Positions 27,001 through 35,479 of a DNA stretch of 64,000 bases are shown here, in pieces. The stretch is from assembly GCA_021151765.1 (NCBI GenBank), contig JAGKWR010000002.1, forward strand, positions 104,543 through 168,542, in the 5' to 3' direction. The notes under the pieces were generated by a model, which did no database searches, had not been told where the DNA came from, and saw only the letters and a program-made list of their open reading frames with translations. Each line of letters begins with the position of its first letter. Within the stretch, counting starts at the first letter, position 1. This DNA is from Alphaproteobacteria bacterium. GTDB lineage: Bacteria > Pseudomonadota > Alphaproteobacteria > Rickettsiales > UBA1997. A program made the position numbers and the translations under genes.

Positions 27001-28485
27001 ATGACTTTTACTCCAAAAGAAATCGGCGGCTTGAATCATGAAACCGAACTTCTAATCAAACAATCACGTGAAGGAGCTTGTGGTGTTGATTTACCGGAAG
27101 TTGCAAGTTTTTCCCTTCGTACTGGCCAAAAATCACGTTCACAAATTGGTTTAGCACAAGTTAACGAACCAACTGTGATCCGTCATTTCGTACGTTTGTC
27201 GAATCAAAATTATTCAATCGATGCTGGTTTCTACCCGCTTGGCTCATGCACAATGAAGCACAATCCACGTTTGAATGAAAAAATGGCGCGCCTACCAGGT
27301 TTCGCTGACATTCACCCGTTGCAAGATCAATCAACTGTACAAGGTGCGTTGGAATTGATGTACAACTTACAAAACTGGCTTGCTACTTTGACTGGCTTAG
27401 GCGCTGCTTCTTTGGCTCCTGCTGCTGGTGCGCAAGGTGAATTTGCTGGTATGTTGGTAATTAAAAAAGCTCACGAAGCTCGTGGTGAAGGACAAACTCG
27501 TAAAATCGTTTTGATTCCAGACTCAGCTCACGGAACTAACCCAGCTACTGCAGCAATGTGCGGTTTCGAAATCAAAGTTATTCCTTCTGATTCTGAAGGT
27601 TTGATCAATGTTGAAGCTTTAGAAAAATTGGTTGCTGAACATGGCCAAGCAATTGCTGGCACGATGATCACCAACCCAAACACTTGCGGTAAGTTCGAAA
27701 AAAATATCAAAAAAATCGCTGATTTAATTCACTCAGTCGGCGGCTTGTTTTATTGTGACGGCGCTAACTATAACGCAATCGTTGGTAAAGTTCGCCCTGC
27801 TGATATCGGTGTTGACGTAATGCACTTCAACTTGCACAAAACTTTCTCAACTCCACACGGTGGCGGTGGCCCAGGTTCTGGTCCAATCGCAGTTCGTGCT
27901 GAGCTAGCTCAGTTCTTACCAACTCCACACGTTGAAAAAGATGGCGACACTTACAAACTTGTTGCTCCAAAATCATCTTGCGGAAAAGTTAAAGGATTCA
28001 ACGGCCAATTCGGTATGCACGTTCGCGCTTTGACTTACATGCTTTCTCACGGTACTGACGGCTTACAAAAAGTTGCTGAAGATGCTGTTCTTTCTGCCAA
28101 CTACATCTTGGCAAAATTGAAAGATCATTATCACGTACCATTCGAAGGCAATTGCATGCACGAATGTTTGTTGACTGACAAAATCCAAAAAGCTCAAGGC
28201 GTTTCGACTCTTGATATTGCTAAAGCATTGGTTGAATACGGCATTCACCCAATGACTGTTTTCTTCCCACTTGTTGTTCAAGGGGCTATGTTGATTGAAC
28301 CAACTGAAACAGAGAACAAAGAAACAATTGACCAATTCATCGATACCATGATCTTCATTGCTAAAGAAGCAGCTGAAGCTCGTGGCGACAGATTCCACAA
28401 CTATCCACTAAACACTCCTAGAAGAAGATTGGATGAAGTTAAAGCTGCGAAAAATCCTGTAACAACTTGGATGCAAATGGCGTAA
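27001..28485 (+). CDS. gcvPB: Glycine decarboxylase subunit 2 (GcvPB)
   Basis: This is the PLP-binding half of the split glycine decarboxylase. The PLP lysine is in NLHKTFSTPHGGGGPGSGP at ~275-295; YPLGSCTMKHNPR is at ~75 and ITNPNTCGKFE at ~220. I chose ATG 27001 (494 residues) because GAGGA lies seven bases upstream; the GTG at 26989 overlapping the gcvPA stop is less likely. Codon use in this pair (many GCT, GGT, AAC, CGT) looks like that of highly expressed genes. Confidence 0.96.
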   Translation: MTFTPKEIGGLNHETELLIKQSREGACGVDLPEVASFSLRTGQKSRSQIGLAQVNEPTVIRHFVRLSNQNYSIDAGFYPLGSCTMKHNPRLNEKMARLPGFADIHPLQDQSTVQGALELMYNLQNWLATLTGLGAASLAPAAGAQGEFAGMLVIKKAHEARGEGQTRKIVLIPDSAHGTNPATAAMCGFEIKVIPSDSEGLINVEALEKLVAEHGQAIAGTMITNPNTCGKFEKNIKKIADLIHSVGGLFYCDGANYNAIVGKVRPADIGVDVMHFNLHKTFSTPHGGGGPGSGPIAVRAELAQFLPTPHVEKDGDTYKLVAPKSSCGKVKGFNGQFGMHVRALTYMLSHGTDGLQKVAEDAVLSANYILAKLKDHYHVPFEGNCMHECLLTDKIQKAQGVSTLDIAKALVEYGIHPMTVFFPLVVQGAMLIEPTETENKETIDQFIDTMIFIAKEAAEARGDRFHNYPLNTPRRRLDEVKAAKNPVTTWMQMA

Positions 28486-28520
28486 CTGCCATTTGCAACT
28501 GGGTTCAAAATCCAGTCGTA

Positions 28521-29432
28521 ATGCTTTTAAAAACTTATAAAAAATCAGGAAAGAAAGCTTTTTCTTTAACTGAAATCGCCATCGTAATGCTCATAATTTC
28601 TTTATTAATTATGGGCATCTTTGGCGGTGCAAAAATGATTAGATCAGCTGCAATAAATGGGGCTCGTTCTTTTACAACTAAATCAGTTGTTCCTCAAATT
28701 AGTGGCTTAGTCGCATGGTATGAAACTTCACTTAAAGAAAGTTTAAAGCCATCCGAAAGTTATGAAGAAGATCAAATAAGCTCTTGGTATGATGTTAGCC
28801 CATTATCTGTGATTTCTGAAAGATACGATATTGTTAAAGGTAGCGCTATTGGTCAAAAAAATGTCTTAAGCACAACAGCATCTGATAACATAACCTATAA
28901 AGACAAAGGTATAAATGATGTTCCTAGCTTAAATTTTAGTGGTAATTCCAACCTATCTTTAAATGGTTTTGTCCATGGACCACTTTCGCAAAGCACAATT
29001 TTTATAGTTTTTCGTCCACAAGAAATCGGTGCAACTCTTTTTGACTCGTACTCTTCAGCTAATAATTCTTCCGCCAGTTTTTCGACAAATTATCTGACAC
29101 TAAATGCTGGCACATCATCATCAACCTCAACACTCACAAATAGCCCTACTTTCACTAATAATAGTGATTACATAGCAGCTTTTTATTTCAACAGCGACAA
29201 TTGCAAAGCTTATGTTAATAACGCCGTAACTAGTGCTGGTAATTCTGAATTTGATTGTGGCACCAACCCTTTAACCGGAATTACTGTTGGTAGTAATAAA
29301 AATAATGGTTCTGGCTTTAAAGGACTTATTTCAGAAGTTATAATCTATAATCACATTCTACAAATTCAGGAAAGACGAGATGTTTTCAAATATCTATCTT
29401 ATAAATATCAGATTTCCGTCAGTGGCATCTAA
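28521..29432 (+). CDS. Prepilin-like protein with LamG/ConA-like domain (copy 1)
   Basis: The ATG at 28521 is chosen over an upstream in-frame start inside gcvPB because it leaves a short basic leader before the prepilin motif. The N terminus reads KKAFSLTEIAIVMLIISLL: a class III/type IV prepilin cleavage site with Glu at +5 and a long hydrophobic helix, but with Ala instead of Gly at -1. The rest (~45-303) is Ser/Asn-rich, with Trp-Tyr pairs and strands typical of LamG/concanavalin-like jelly rolls (LVAWYETSL, SLNFSGN, FIVFRP). It closely resembles the next gene; both end with a VGSNKN...FKGLISEVIIYN pattern. It is probably an assembled or inner-membrane-anchored extracellular protein. Confidence 0.85.
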   Translation: MLLKTYKKSGKKAFSLTEIAIVMLIISLLIMGIFGGAKMIRSAAINGARSFTTKSVVPQISGLVAWYETSLKESLKPSESYEEDQISSWYDVSPLSVISERYDIVKGSAIGQKNVLSTTASDNITYKDKGINDVPSLNFSGNSNLSLNGFVHGPLSQSTIFIVFRPQEIGATLFDSYSSANNSSASFSTNYLTLNAGTSSSTSTLTNSPTFTNNSDYIAAFYFNSDNCKAYVNNAVTSAGNSEFDCGTNPLTGITVGSNKNNGSGFKGLISEVIIYNHILQIQERRDVFKYLSYKYQISVSGI

Positions 29433-29454
29433 TCGAAATTTTTCTACTTAAAAA

Positions 29455-30321
29455 ATGATGTTTTATAAAAAAGCCTTCACCTTAATTGAACTTGCAATCA
29501 CTTTGATGATAATAGGAATTTTGATTGCTGGAATTATCGGCGGTAACAAAATTATCGATTCTTCACGCCTGGCAAAGGCAAGAATGCTTACAAGTGAATC
29601 TGTAGTAAAGAATATTGAAGGTTTAGTTGCATGGTACGAAACCTCTTTAAGTGATAGTTTTAACTTATCAGAAGCTGCAGATAATTCACAAATAACTAAA
29701 TGGTACGACCTAAATCCTTCTTCCATAGTTATGCACCACAATACTCTAACCAAAACAGCTTCGAGTGCAGTAACCTACGTAAAAAATGGTATTAATTCTA
29801 TTCCCGCAGTTAAATTTAGTGGCAGTAATAATGACACTTCCGGCAAAATCTCGTTGAGTAATTTTTACCAAGGAAATAGTTCTCGTAGCACTATTTTTAT
29901 GGTTTTACAACCAACACAAATTTTATCTGGCCAAACTAATATTTTTATTGATTCAGGAAATTCTAGTTCTGAATCGACTTTAGGAATTTCATCAAGCAAT
30001 AATTTGAACGCAAATTTTGGAACTACTACTAACATTTCCGTAACTTTTGCAGAAGAACAAACATATACTCTAGCCTTTTATTCTCTTGGATCAGATTCAA
30101 AAGTTTTTTTCAATAACAGCTCTAAACCTTTTACTAACACAAACTTTAATATTGGAACAAATCAATTATCTGGTTTGACAGTTGGTTCTAATAAAAATGG
30201 TGTGATGCCTTTTAATGGCCTGATTTCAGAAATAATAATTTTTAATCGACCTCTGCAAAATGAAGAACGCAAAGCTATTTTCAGATACATAGCCGACAAA
30301 TATCGCCTTAAAGTCAGCTGA
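29455..30321 (+). CDS. Prepilin-like protein with LamG/ConA-like domain (copy 2)
   Basis: This is a paralog of the gene just upstream. The start MMFYKKAFTLIELAITLMII carries the prepilin motif, again Ala at -1 and Glu at +5, then a hydrophobic helix to ~32. The body shares GLVAWYETSL, SQITKWYDLNPSS, FSGSN, RSTIFMVLQP and the end VGSNKNG...FNGLISEIIIFN with copy 1, consistent with a jelly-roll carbohydrate-binding fold. Either ATG of the ATGATG at 29455-29460 could be used. No pilus ATPase, secretin or prepilin peptidase is nearby. Confidence 0.85.
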   Translation: MMFYKKAFTLIELAITLMIIGILIAGIIGGNKIIDSSRLAKARMLTSESVVKNIEGLVAWYETSLSDSFNLSEAADNSQITKWYDLNPSSIVMHHNTLTKTASSAVTYVKNGINSIPAVKFSGSNNDTSGKISLSNFYQGNSSRSTIFMVLQPTQILSGQTNIFIDSGNSSSESTLGISSSNNLNANFGTTTNISVTFAEEQTYTLAFYSLGSDSKVFFNNSSKPFTNTNFNIGTNQLSGLTVGSNKNGVMPFNGLISEIIIFNRPLQNEERKAIFRYIADKYRLKVS

Positions 30322-30336
30322 ATATAATTGGTGCAC

Positions 30337-30365
30337 TTGACATCGTTTTGACTCATAATTATCTA
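30337..30365 (+). promoter_or_regulatory. Candidate promoter of rpoH
   Basis: A perfect -35 TTGACA at 30337-30342 is followed after 17 bases by TATCTA at 30360-30365, 38 bases before the rpoH ATG at 30403. The -10 match is only partial. The gene order (after the prepilin pair, with an 81-base gap) supports a promoter here. Confidence 0.45.
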
Positions 30366-30402
30366 GCCAGCTGCACACCACTTCTCATTTTTTTCATTTG
30401 TC

Positions 30403-31287
30403 ATGACCAACTCTTTAATTACCAAGCCAAAGGATATCGCCAAATCTAGTGATGCTGGCTTTATTCAATATTTAAGAGAAATACAAAAATTCCCTATTCT
30501 TACTGCTGAAGAAGAGCAAGAGTATGGCCGCAGATTTCAAGAAACTGGCGACAAGGAAGCTGCCAAAATTCTGGTGCAAAGCCATTTGCGATTGGTTGTA
30601 AAGATGGCGCGCAAATTCAAGAACTATGGCTTACCCATGCTTGACATTGTTGCTGAAGGTAACGTGGGATTGGTGCAAGCAGTAAAAAAATTCGATCCTT
30701 CCAAAGGTTTCCGTTTCTCTACTTACGCGATGTGGTGGATTCGCGCCTATATTCAAGAATATATTTTACGCTCCTGGTCTTTAGTTAAGATCGGTACTAC
30801 GGCTGCACAAAAGAAACTGTTTTTCAACTTACGTAAAATTAAACAGAAAATTGTTGGAGCTGATGGATCATCAAATCGTTTAAGCGAAGAAAATATTGCC
30901 AAAATCTCCAAAGAATTACACGTTACTGAAAAAGAAGTAATCGAAATGGATTCAAGGTTACAACAACCTGACTCTTCGTTGAATAATTTTGTTGGTGATG
31001 AAGAAGATGGCAATGAAGTTATTCACGAATTAGCTTCCGATGAAGCAAGCCAAGAGGAAATCGCCATCACAAATCAAGAAAAGTCACGTCAAGCCCAAGC
31101 TTTTCATCGTGCTTTTGCTAAGCTAAATGATCGTGAGAAAGACATTTTAATGAAACGACAATTAACTGATGATCCTATGACCCTAGAAGATTTAAGCCAA
31201 ATCTACAAAGTCTCACGTGAACGTATTAGACAGATCGAGGAAAACGCCATAAACAAAATAAAAAAAGAGGTGAAACAAATCTCTTAA
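30403..31287 (+). CDS. rpoH: RNA polymerase heat-shock sigma factor RpoH
   Basis: RpoH (sigma32) directs RNA polymerase to heat-shock promoters. The protein has region 2 (LVVKMARKFKNYGLPMLDIVAEGNVGL, in pieces from ~66, and FSTYAMWWIRAYIQEYIL), the diagnostic RpoH box QKKLFFNLRK at ~140, and region 4 with RERIRQIEENAINKIK at the end. The length of 294 residues is typical. Its stop overlaps the ribE start (TAATG), an unusual but clear translational coupling. Confidence 0.96.
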   Translation: MTNSLITKPKDIAKSSDAGFIQYLREIQKFPILTAEEEQEYGRRFQETGDKEAAKILVQSHLRLVVKMARKFKNYGLPMLDIVAEGNVGLVQAVKKFDPSKGFRFSTYAMWWIRAYIQEYILRSWSLVKIGTTAAQKKLFFNLRKIKQKIVGADGSSNRLSEENIAKISKELHVTEKEVIEMDSRLQQPDSSLNNFVGDEEDGNEVIHELASDEASQEEIAITNQEKSRQAQAFHRAFAKLNDREKDILMKRQLTDDPMTLEDLSQIYKVSRERIRQIEENAINKIKKEVKQIS

Positions 31288-31901
31288 TGTTTACTGGAAT
31301 TATTACGCACCTAGGACAAGTCGAAGTTTTAGAAATGAACAGCAAAAAAGATCTTTTGCTAAAAATTTCAACCAACAAAGTTACCAATCGTAAATTAGAA
31401 ATTGGCTGCTCAATTGCTTGTAACGGCACCTGCTTAACTTTGATTAAAAAAGAAATTAAAGGCAAAAAACACATTTTTTCGTTTCAAGCTTCCAAAGAAA
31501 CTCTAGCAAAAACTACTCTAAAAAATTGGCAAGTTGGTGATATAATTAATCTTGAATTTGCTTTGAGAATGGGTGATGAACTTGGTGGTCATTTAGTTTC
31601 TGGGCACATTGACGCAGTTGGTAAAATTAGCGAAATTACAACAATTAAAGACTCGCATAAATTTACTTTTAACGCTCCGCAAGATTTAATGAAATTTATC
31701 GCAACCAAGGGATCAATTACAATTGATGGCACTTCCCTCACAGTCAATGAAGTTACTAAAAATTCTTTCAGCGTTAATTTAATCGCTCATACCATCAAAA
31801 ACACTATTTTCCAAAACTCTAAAGTTGGTGATGCAGTAAATCTCGAGATTGACTTACTCGCGCGCTATTTCGAAAGAATGTTTAAATCAAACAAACATTA
31901 A
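31287..31901 (+). CDS. ribE: Riboflavin synthase alpha subunit
   Basis: The enzyme dismutates two 6,7-dimethyl-8-ribityllumazines into riboflavin. It has the two lumazine-binding repeats: MFTGIITHLGQVE with IGCSIACNGTCLTL (~1-95), and the second with GHLVSGHIDAVGKI and ITIDGTSLTVNEV (~97-190). The length of 204 residues is normal. It overlaps rpoH by one base and ends before a bidirectional terminator shared with acpP. Confidence 0.95.
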   Translation: MFTGIITHLGQVEVLEMNSKKDLLLKISTNKVTNRKLEIGCSIACNGTCLTLIKKEIKGKKHIFSFQASKETLAKTTLKNWQVGDIINLEFALRMGDELGGHLVSGHIDAVGKISEITTIKDSHKFTFNAPQDLMKFIATKGSITIDGTSLTVNEVTKNSFSVNLIAHTIKNTIFQNSKVGDAVNLEIDLLARYFERMFKSNKH

Positions 31902-31940
31902 TTTTCTGAGTCTTTTTAAATTAAATCGGAAAAATTGTGC

Positions 31941-31985
31941 AAAAAAAAAGCCTCTGAAGAATTTATCTTCAGAGGCTTCTTATTT
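31941..31985. terminator. Bidirectional terminator between ribE and acpP
   Basis: AAGCCTCTGAAGA (31948-31960) and TCTTCAGAGGCTT (31966-31978) form a perfect 13-bp stem with loop ATTTA. A run of nine As precedes it, which gives a T tract for the minus-strand acpP transcript, and a T-rich tail follows for ribE. Confidence 0.9.
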
Positions 31986-31999
31986 TCTCTATCAAGAAA

Positions 32000-32239
32000 C
32001 TATTTGTTTTCAGCGATATATTTAACAGCGCTTGCTACTGTGTTGATTTTTTCAGCAGCGTCATCAGGGATTTCGATACCAAATTCTTCTTCGAAAGCCA
32101 TAACCAATTCTACTTGGTCTAAGCTGTCTGCACCTAAATCATCGATGAAGCTTGCATTTTCAGTAACTTTAGCTTCTTCAGCACCAAGATGGTTGATGAT
32201 GATTTTTTTAACTCTTTCGAAGATTTCGTTGTTGCTCAT
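32000..32239 (-). CDS. acpP: Acyl carrier protein AcpP
   Basis: AcpP carries growing acyl chains in fatty acid synthesis on a phosphopantetheine arm. The 79-residue acidic protein has the attachment motif DLGADSLDQVELVMAFEEEF with Ser39 as the modified residue. It is a single gene here; no fab genes flank it. Confidence 0.97.
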   Translation of the reverse strand: MSNNEIFERVKKIIINHLGAEEAKVTENASFIDDLGADSLDQVELVMAFEEEFGIEIPDDAAEKINTVASAVKYIAENK

Positions 32240-32440
32240 AAATTAAAATTAGTTGTTAATAAATGTGAGATTGTCCGAGAAATAAAGGCTCTTGCGGCCT
32301 CTTCAAGTGGGGCGGCAAGTTAAGAGTGCTAAATTAAATAGCAAACAAAATTACCAAATATTACGGAAATATTTTACTAAAGTTTTCACAGTACAATTAT
32401 AGAACTAATCGGAATATTAAAGTTCGTTCTGTAATCGCAA
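32240..32440. other. Leader and upstream region of acpP
   Basis: This 200-base gap must contain the acpP promoter and the end of the sppA transcript. On the minus strand CTTGAA near 32303 is the best -35-like element, with no clear -10. AAATATTACGGAAATATTT near 32356 is a short AT-only dyad without a T tract. No gene or known RNA was seen. Confidence 0.35.
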
Positions 32441-33370
32441 TTAACGTGGAATAACTGCCATAATTTGTTGTGATGCATTTACTGCATTCGCACCATTAAA
32501 AAATGGTAAAATACTGAAAAATTTATCCAAAAATTTCACTTCTTTTTCTTCTACATCTACTGTTTTAAGAGGCAGATTTTTGACATCTAATTTGTGATCT
32601 TTTTCCAAATAAGAAATTGCCTGATCCTTTCCTCCAATTTCGTCAATCAAACCAACTTCAAGAGCTTGACGACCTGTAAAAACACGACCATCCAAAATAT
32701 ATTTCGTATCTTTAGGAAGTTTATCTCCTCTTCTTTCGCGGACTAATTCAGCAAAAAATTTGTAACTATCTTGAATCGAATCATTTATCACCTTGTCAAC
32801 TTCTTGATTTGATTTTTCAAAAGGAGAAGGACTACCTTTTAATGGTGAAGATTTATAATTTTTAAATTTAACACCAACTTTGCTTGCGAGTTCTGTAACA
32901 TCCGGAGATTCCATTAAAACACCAATTGAACCAGTTAGGGTACCATTACGCGCTATGATGTGATCGGAAGCTAGAGCAGCCATATATCCGCCAGAAGCAG
33001 CAACAGAACCCATAGTGACCACCATTGGTTTGTGCGCTACAATATTTCTCAAATCTTCAAATAAAATTTCACTGCCAACAATACCACCACCAGGACTATC
33101 AATATTTACGATCACACCTTTGATTGATTTTTCTTCAGCAACTTTTGCTAATACTTCGCTACGATGATCATCTTCCATAATTACACCATCAATTTTGATG
33201 ACAGCTATATAATCTTCGACATCCGAAACATCTCCCGACACACTTCCACCAACTAATACTCTCAATAATAAAAGAGTACAAACTACTCCTAACAAAACGG
33301 AAACATTTTTCCATTTATGAACTTTATTTTTAAGATGAATTAGAGCAGCGATATTATCAGAAATGTTCAT
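32441..33370 (-). CDS. sppA: Signal peptide peptidase SppA (short form)
   Basis: SppA degrades cleaved signal peptides in the membrane. After an N-terminal membrane helix (~22-42, VSVLLGVVCTLLLLRVLVGG) comes the ClpP-like domain: VNIDSPGGGIVGSE at ~88, the nucleophile serine in GSVAASGGYMAAL at ~120, TLTGSIGVLME, and the general-base lysine in NYKSSPLKGSPSP near ~170. At 309 residues it is the short form typical of alphaproteobacteria and Gram-positives. It lies downstream of rpsA. Confidence 0.93.
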   Translation of the reverse strand: MNISDNIAALIHLKNKVHKWKNVSVLLGVVCTLLLLRVLVGGSVSGDVSDVEDYIAVIKIDGVIMEDDHRSEVLAKVAEEKSIKGVIVNIDSPGGGIVGSEILFEDLRNIVAHKPMVVTMGSVAASGGYMAALASDHIIARNGTLTGSIGVLMESPDVTELASKVGVKFKNYKSSPLKGSPSPFEKSNQEVDKVINDSIQDSYKFFAELVRERRGDKLPKDTKYILDGRVFTGRQALEVGLIDEIGGKDQAISYLEKDHKLDVKNLPLKTVDVEEKEVKFLDKFFSILPFFNGANAVNASQQIMAVIPR

Positions 33371-33373
33371 ATG

Positions 33374-33444
33374 TAAGGGATAAAATAATTAAGGGACAAG
33401 GGATCAGTCGAGTGCATTTACTCAAACTGATCCCTTATCCCTAA
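33374..33444. repeat. Nested inverted repeat between rpsA and sppA
   Basis: AAGGGATCAGT (33398-33408) faces ACTGATCCCTT (33426-33436); an inner GAGT/ACTC pair and an outer AGGGATAA/TTATCCCT pair (33376-33383 and 33435-33442) extend the dyad. AAGGGA recurs at 7-base spacing on the left side. It would form a strong hairpin after rpsA on the minus strand, followed by a weak T-rich stretch, so partial termination or mRNA 3'-end protection is plausible. Confidence 0.75.
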
Positions 33445-33448
33445 AAGA

Positions 33449-35173
33449 TTACTCTTCTTTTGCAGCTTCTTCTTTAGCAGCTTTGAAAACATCACCTAAG
33501 TTAGTTCCACTGCTAGCTTCATTTCCTGAGTAAATATGGATATCATGCTCATCAGATTCCATGTCTTTAATCGACAACAAAAGCTTACCAGTAACTTTGT
33601 TGAACAAAGTAACTTTGGCTTCGATACGATCACCAACTTCAAATTTCTCAGTTTTTTGATCTTGTTTATTTTTAGACAAATCAAGACGTTTGATTACGGC
33701 TTTCAAACCGCTATCAAGTTCAACTTCCAAGAAATCTTTTTTGATGTTGATAACAACACAAGAAACTACTTGTCCGCTGTCAACTTTATCAAGATCTTCT
33801 CTGAAAGCAGCACTGTCGATTTGTTTAATACCAAGAGAGATTCTTTCTTTTTCGTAGTTGCTACCAAGAACAACAACTTTGATTTTTTCGTCTTTTTTGA
33901 ATTTTTTCAAAACTTCTTCCGGTTCACCTGGAGCGATGTCAGAAACGTGAACTAGACCATCAACACCAGAATCAAAACCAACGAACAAACCGAATTCAGT
34001 GAAATTTTTCACTACACCTTCAACTATGTCACCAACTTTGTGAGCATCAGAGAAAGCTTGCCATGGGTTTTTCTCGCATTGTTTCATACCCAAAGAGATA
34101 CGGTGATTTTGTGGATTGATGTCCAAAATCATCACTTCTACTTCTTGTTTTGGTGACAAGAATTTGTTTGGAGTTGAGTTGTTTTTCAACCAGCTCATTT
34201 CTGAAACGTGAACCAAACCTTCGATACCTTCTTCGATTTCAACGAAAGCACCGTAAGTAGTGATATTAGTAACGTGGCCTTTCACAACTGCGCCAACTGG
34301 GTATCTTTGAGCGATAGTTTCCCAAGGATTTTGTTGTAATTGTTTCATACCCAAAGACACGCGTTTGCTGTCTTCATCATATTTAATAACTTGAACTTTA
34401 ACTTCTTGACCAACTTTCAAAACTTCAGATGGGTGACGCACACGGCACCAAGAAATGTCAGTTAAGTGCAACAAACCATCAAATGAACCGAAATCGATGA
34501 ACGCACCGTAATCAGTGATGTTTTTGATAACACCATCAAGAACGTCACCAACTTTGATTTTAGAAAGAACTTTATCTTTTTCGACGTTACGCTGAGTTTC
34601 CAAAATCGCACGACGAGAAACTACAACGTTTCCACGGATTTCGTCGATTTTCAAAACTTGTAATTTTTCAGTTTTACCAATTAAGAAAGTGTCATCAGAC
34701 AACAACATTGTGTCAACTTGGCTACGTGGCAAGAAACAAGTGATTCCATTAACGTCAACGGCGTAACCACCTTTTACTTTACCAAGAATATATCCTTCGA
34801 TAACCGTTTTATCTTCCAAACAGTTTTTCAAGAAGTGCCAGTTATTGTAACGACGCGCGTTATCACGGCTGATGATCAATTCACCTTTTTTATTTTCTAA
34901 TCTTTCCAAGAAGACGTCTACAACATCACCTTCGTTGATTTCTCCATCTCTTTTGAATTCTGCAATATCAATGAATCCGACAGATTTCGCGCCGATATCA
35001 ACTGCGACACCTTTATCAGAAATTCCAACAATAACACCTTTTACAACGGTGCCTTCAACCAATTTTTGGCTGTCTTTTTCATATTCTTCGAACAATTCGG
35101 CAAAGTTTTCTTGCGCGAATAATTTCTCTTGATCACTGATCGCATGAGCGTCAGTTGCTGCTTTGTTTGTCAT
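33449..35173 (-). CDS. rpsA: 30S ribosomal protein S1
   Basis: S1 binds mRNA and helps initiation. Six S1-type OB folds can be followed, starting near residues 40, 125, 210, 297, 384 and 470, each with a variant of GxVxxxxxYGAFVxx and a LVHVSEMSW-type end (for example ITDYGAFIDFGSFDGLLHL and VEEIEGLVHVS-like). I chose ATG 35173 (MTNKAATDA, 574 residues) over ATG 35221, which adds a basic stretch absent from S1 proteins. Length and order are normal. Confidence 0.96.
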   Translation of the reverse strand: MTNKAATDAHAISDQEKLFAQENFAELFEEYEKDSQKLVEGTVVKGVIVGISDKGVAVDIGAKSVGFIDIAEFKRDGEINEGDVVDVFLERLENKKGELIISRDNARRYNNWHFLKNCLEDKTVIEGYILGKVKGGYAVDVNGITCFLPRSQVDTMLLSDDTFLIGKTEKLQVLKIDEIRGNVVVSRRAILETQRNVEKDKVLSKIKVGDVLDGVIKNITDYGAFIDFGSFDGLLHLTDISWCRVRHPSEVLKVGQEVKVQVIKYDEDSKRVSLGMKQLQQNPWETIAQRYPVGAVVKGHVTNITTYGAFVEIEEGIEGLVHVSEMSWLKNNSTPNKFLSPKQEVEVMILDINPQNHRISLGMKQCEKNPWQAFSDAHKVGDIVEGVVKNFTEFGLFVGFDSGVDGLVHVSDIAPGEPEEVLKKFKKDEKIKVVVLGSNYEKERISLGIKQIDSAAFREDLDKVDSGQVVSCVVINIKKDFLEVELDSGLKAVIKRLDLSKNKQDQKTEKFEVGDRIEAKVTLFNKVTGKLLLSIKDMESDEHDIHIYSGNEASSGTNLGDVFKAAKEEAAKEE

Positions 35174-35371
35174 ATTTTTAAAAATAAGATGGTTAATAAA
35201 ATACCGGCGCCGAGTCAACAAACTCTTACCGTTTCAAGACATTAAATTAGGTCTTAAAACCCTAAATTGAGACTAAAAATTTTCGTAAAAAAATTTGAAG
35301 AAAACCCTCAAAAAAAGAGGCCGGCAAAATATTTTTACAAAGCCTAAGATGCAAGCAAGAATTGCTATCTT

Positions 35372-35412
35372 ACCCTTAATTCCCAACTCCTAATTACTAA
35401 CTCCTAAACTTA
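35372..35412. repeat. Heptad repeat upstream of iscR
   Basis: CCCAACTCCTAATTACTAACTCCTAAACTTACC-type sequence (35381-35413) repeats with a period of 7: CCAACTC, CTAATTA, CTAACTC, CTAAACT. It is one arm only; I see no complementary arm nearby. It lies just upstream of the IscR box. Confidence 0.7.
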
Positions 35413-35420
35413 CCATTTTA

Positions 35421-35445
35421 ATAGTTGACTATTTCACTAGGTTTT
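35421..35445 (+). promoter_or_regulatory. IscR type 1 binding site overlapping the isc promoter
   Basis: ATAGTTGACTATTTCA at 35421-35436 matches the first 16 positions of the Escherichia coli type 1 IscR consensus (ATASYYGACTRWWWYA) exactly; the second half (CTAGGTTTT) matches it only in part. The site contains TTGACT, a -35 hexamer, with TAAAAT at 35445-35450 as the likely -10 (15-base spacer). As in Escherichia coli, [2Fe-2S]-IscR bound here would block RNA polymerase. The iscR ATG is at 35480, with AAGGA just upstream. Confidence 0.75.
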
Positions 35446-35479
35446 TAAAATGTCGGCCCTCAATTTTTAACAAGGATCA

